Source of the DNA: Lachnospiraceae bacterium
GTDB taxonomy: Bacteria > Bacillota > Clostridia > Lachnospirales > Lachnospiraceae
NCBI GenBank assembly: GCA_021628825.1
Contig: JAJXRY010000001.1
Location: 1,116,001-1,180,000 of the forward strand
DNA length: 64,000 nt
Direction: 5' to 3'
A program made the position numbers and the translations under genes. Of the stretch, positions 61,322-64,000 are shown in pieces (positions within the stretch are counted from its first letter, which is position 1; each line of letters starts with the position of its first letter). The notes under the pieces were generated by a model, which worked only from the letters and a program-made list of their open reading frames with translations, did not search any database and was not told where the DNA came from.

Positions 61322-63068
61322 TTAAGCATAAGACAACACATAATTTACGCAGGAAGAAAGCTGCAGGGTCAGCTCATGATCTTTGACCTCATAGGTCCTT
61401 CCTGTGGTAAGCTCCTTCACCGTCTTCACATCCTCTTTAAAGTGAAGGGTCACATGTTCATAATACGCCACATCGGAACGTAAAATCAACTTATTATTGT
61501 CATACAGGAACATCTGGATGCCGCTGTTTCCCTCCATATGTACCGGAAGTCCTGCACAAAGTGCCTTTCGGATCACCGAAAGCACGGCTGCCGGGTAATG
61601 ATACAGATCCCCCATATTGTCCGGAATCGTTACAACATAAAGATGCCCTTCCGCATAGGTACAACGGAGTACAATCGGGAAATTATTTCCCGTTCCATAT
61701 CCTGCTGCCAGCTCCCACACATCATTGGTGCAAAAGCTCATCTGTGGAATCAGCACCGGCTGATCTCCCTGATACTTTCCGAAAATATTAATGCCGCAAT
61801 TATCGGTTCCTGCATATTCACTCACAATCGCCTTGCGTGAAGTATAAGAAACATTCATGAATTCATGCTGGAAGACTTCTCCGAGCTTTTCCACAAAGCC
61901 ACTTGTAACAACCACATCACAGCCCTTCATCAGGCTGTCCTTCATTTTCTCCACGATTTCGCCATCATCGGCAGCGCTTTCAGCTAAGAATACCACCTTT
62001 TCTCCTTCCGGATAATGCATATGCGCTTCAAAGGGAATACCGCACATGCCAAGATAGCTGTGTAAATTATCCTCTCCTGCGGAATGTCCCGGGCGGTATG
62101 CCGCAACCCCGATGGGATTGCCAAGCTCACCTAAATATTCGTCCACTTCCTCAAACATTTCTCCCACTGCTGCCGGAAATAAACGGAAGTCCGGAGCTTC
62201 GATCAGCGATCCTAAACAGAACAGTGTCACTTCCTTTGCCTTTGCAAACAGGGTGAGATACCCCTGCTCCAGATAAGAGGTCAGGTTATAGGTACATTCA
62301 TACGGATCAAACCAGCCACCCAGGTTTCTTCCGGGTGCCGCGCTTTCCAGATAACGCATGACAAAATAGCTTAAGTACTTTGGCAGATGCTGTCCTGCAT
62401 AATCGGGATTGCGGGTTTCCGTACCGGTATAAATGGTGTCCGCAATCTGCGGCTGTGTCGTCAGATCATAACCGGTTTCGTTGTATACTTCAAACCACTG
62501 CGGATACTTGATGATCACATTCATTTCCGGATTGATGCTCTTTGCAGTCTTCATCACGACCTCTTCCGTGATGTATTTCATCTTTTTCCAGCCGGAACTC
62601 CTTCCAGCTCTTCGTTCCCTTCTGCTCAATGCACTTCCGGCATCTGCAATTATAGAAATAAAAAAATCATCAAAAGATCAGTTCATCAAAAATTTCAGCA
62701 TTTAATGCAACGGCCTTGCGAAGGATTTCCACGTCCTCCTCACTCGAATAACACAGGGAATTAAATCCGTCATTCTGATCTGCCGCACAGGTCGTAATGC
62801 CGCCCGAGGTGGCGATTCCTTTACTCTCAAAATATGCCTTCACCTTAAGGAGCTGTTCCTTCGTTGCCCACTCCATTCCCCGAAAGCATTCAATGTAAGC
62901 CCTTCCCAGCTTCACATTCTTATAAAGAAGGGCAAACTTCCGGTCGAACTCTTCCAGATCCTGAATCTCATTCACATTCCCTACCGGACAGTACACTGCC
63001 ACATTAAAATTCTGATAACTCATCTTCTGTTCCCGCTCAATGAGCCCCTTGTTCTTCATCTTTTCCAT
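61322..63068 (-). CDS. Putative glycoside hydrolase-like TIM-barrel protein
   Basis: About 580 residues after joining two frames at about 62650 (runs TTTTTTT and ATAATT). Starts MEKMKNKGLIEREQKMSYQN behind GGAGG. A DDFFISNCRCRKC-type motif follows the first 120 residues; an acidic pair plus Cys-x-Cys at a strand end is common in carbohydrate-active barrels. Then come VIIKYPQWFEVYNETGYDLT and TGTETRNPDYAGQHLPKYLS. The C-terminal domain is beta-rich. No signal peptide. Similar Firmicutes proteins are annotated only as hypothetical. The glycosidase call is inference. Confidence 0.55.
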
Positions 63069-63282
63069 CGTGCTTACCTCCATTGCGTAGCCGGATCACC
63101 CAGAGACCTTCTCTTCTCCGTTTGATCCCTTATTTCTTTCTACGCTATCACAGAGCCTTATGGAATGCTAGAACACATCTTGTTATTAATCGTAGGTTTT
63201 CTCTTATGTGTAAATTATTAGGTTATTGTTTTTATCGATTTATTATCTGACTTTCATTGAAATTTTTATTATTTATTTTTCA

Positions 63283-63311
63283 TTGGCATATTATAACCGG
63301 AACCGTATAAT
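63283..63311 (+). promoter_or_regulatory. Strong promoter of the toxI-toxN locus
   Basis: TTGGCA (63283-63288), 17-base spacer, TATAAT (63306-63311). Predicted start about 63318, just before the repeat array. The preceding 200 bases are AT-rich with nothing else recognised. Confidence 0.85.
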
Positions 63312-63335
63312 AATATTAAAGATGAGCAATCATCG

Positions 63336-63451
63336 TCAGGTGAGTTCCTACCATCTAAGTGGAAAACATTAAAAATCAGGAGAGTTCCTGCCAGATAGTG
63401 GAAAAACTTTAAAATCGGAGATTCCCTGCCAAATAGTGGGAAGCTTTAAAA
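63336..63451 (+). ncRNA. ToxI-type antitoxin RNA, three tandem repeats
   Basis: Three imperfect units of 40, 39 and 37 nt begin at 63336, 63376 and 63415. The shared pattern is TC(A/G)G..GA-(G/T)TTCCTxCCA..TAGTGGxAA followed by an A-rich end (TTAAAA). In type III toxin-antitoxin systems the toxin cuts this precursor at the A-rich linker and each unit folds as a pseudoknot that traps one toxin monomer. The GTTCCT/AGTGGAA segments can pair imperfectly within a unit. Units diverge from the first to the third. Confidence 0.85.
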
Positions 63452-63453
63452 TC

Positions 63454-63482
63454 AAAGGGTGGTCACTATGACTGCCCTTTTT
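63454..63482 (+). terminator. Attenuating terminator between toxI and toxN
   Basis: AAAGGGTGGTCA (63454-63465) pairs with TGACTGCCCTTT (63469-63480) with two G-U wobbles and loop CTA, followed by TT. In type III systems such a leaky terminator keeps antitoxin RNA in excess over toxin mRNA. Confidence 0.85.
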
Positions 63483-63502
63483 CTAAATTGGAGAGAATTA
63501 CT

Positions 63503-64000
63503 ATGGATCCCTTGAAATTATATGAAATTTCAGAAGAATACATTGCTTACCTTCGCTCTTTTGACAGACTTGTTTTTTCTGCTAAAGAAGAAGACCGCAT
63601 CCACACGCGGAAATATTTAGGCATTGTACATACCATCAATAATTACGACTACTATATTCCGCTGTCATCCCCTAAAAAAATACCGATTATCAGATCATTA
63701 ATGGGAAAAGGAAGATCCGCCGGAGTATCATTCCAATTATTCGGATCACCGCCCTTTCAGACTCTGGGGAACCGGAATTAAAGGGTACATTAAAGCTCAA
63801 CAATATGTGATACCTGTTCCTCCTTGTGAATTAAGCATGTATGACATAGAAAAATGAACCGGATCTATCTTACAAATCTCTTATATATAAAGAATTAATT
63901 TTTTTATCCGTAAAAACAGAAACAAAAATTATTCAGTATGCAAATGTCCTCTACAAGCAAAAAGAGAAAAATTTAACCTCTTTGACTGGTTATTTGAATA
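63503..64000 (+). CDS. toxN: Type III toxin ToxN/CptN/AbiQ-like endoribonuclease, 3' end outside window
   Basis: The ATG at 63503 follows GGAGAG. It begins MDPLKLYEISEEYIAYLRSF, then RKYLGIVHTINNYDYYIPLS with SPKK, then after an indel at about 63680 in the AAAAAA run DYQIINGKRKIRRSIIPIIR, ELKGTLKLNNMIPVPPCELS and SYKSLIYKELIFLSV. This is the ToxN/AbiQ family pattern: the tyrosine-rich IN..YY segment, SSPK, and SIIPIIR with INGK. Two further indels lie at about 63803 and 63856. The toxin cleaves RNA at adenine-rich sites; the three upstream repeats are its antidote. Confidence 0.88.

Noticed and set aside
63336..63451. Possible small CRISPR array
   Set aside because: The units are contiguous with no unique spacers, and a ToxN-family gene with an attenuating terminator follows. 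Type III antitoxin RNA is the better reading.

Overview
The window comes from a spore-forming, anaerobic member of the Firmicutes, most likely a gut or rumen Lachnospiraceae (Clostridium cluster XIVa). Evidence for this is the tig-clpP-clpX-lon-engB gene order, addB-addA, an alpha/beta-type small acid-soluble spore protein, spoVAA-spoVAB and spoVAE, a TPP-riboswitch-controlled ThiT, a TM1266-type hydrogenase regulator and moderate GC content. Almost everything lies on the minus strand. No rRNA, tRNA or CRISPR array was seen.

A caution applies to the whole window. About 35 of the roughly 55 protein genes, including normally indispensable ones (lon, clpP, truA, hsdM, addA, addB), carry one or more single-base indels, nearly all in homopolymer runs. 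This is best read as sequencing or assembly error, not mass gene decay. I therefore give gene-wide coordinates and state where the frame breaks.

Layout. 1-8.2 kb: the end of a 7TM sensor, a LacX-like sugar epimerase and four consecutive lipoproteins, two with RsiV/DUF3298-like domains. 8.5-16.3 kb: a DUF4234 protein, a membrane sensor-histidine kinase-response regulator operon, small membrane proteins, truA-vanZ and an AI-2E family exporter. 16.3-22.6 kb: engB, lon, clpX, clpP and tig, a proteostasis block. 22.8-23.7 kb: a TM1266-type regulator and an ECF S-component on the plus strand. 23.8-26.5 kb: an AT-rich accessory patch with a zinc-ribbon protein, orphan genes and a broken gene with a HEPN-like RNxxxH motif. 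26.7-28.2 kb: an SASP gene, greA and a DJ-1 protein.

28.4-39.3 kb: a type I restriction-modification locus (hsdM-hsdS-[DUF3990, unknown, NADAR]-hsdS half-hsdR-silent hsdS cassette-tyrosine recombinase). It combines a likely TRD-shuffling specificity system with an embedded three-gene module that looks like an ADP-ribosyltransferase toxin and its NADAR reversal enzyme. This is the most interesting part of the window.

39.4-43.7 kb: a CYTH protein, malQ with a LacI-type regulator and palindromic operators, and thiT with its TPP riboswitch. 43.7-51.2 kb: addA and addB, separated by a repeat element. 51.3-59.5 kb: a HAD phosphatase, Xaa-Pro aminopeptidase, spoVAE, a DMT transporter, RidA, a chemoreceptor and spoVAA-AB. 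60.1-63.1 kb: an EEP-family phosphodiesterase and a glycosidase-like protein. 63.3-64.0 kb: a type III toxin-antitoxin locus with a strong promoter, three tandem repeats of about 39 nt (the ToxI RNA), an attenuating terminator and a ToxN/CptN/AbiQ-family endoribonuclease cut off by the window edge.
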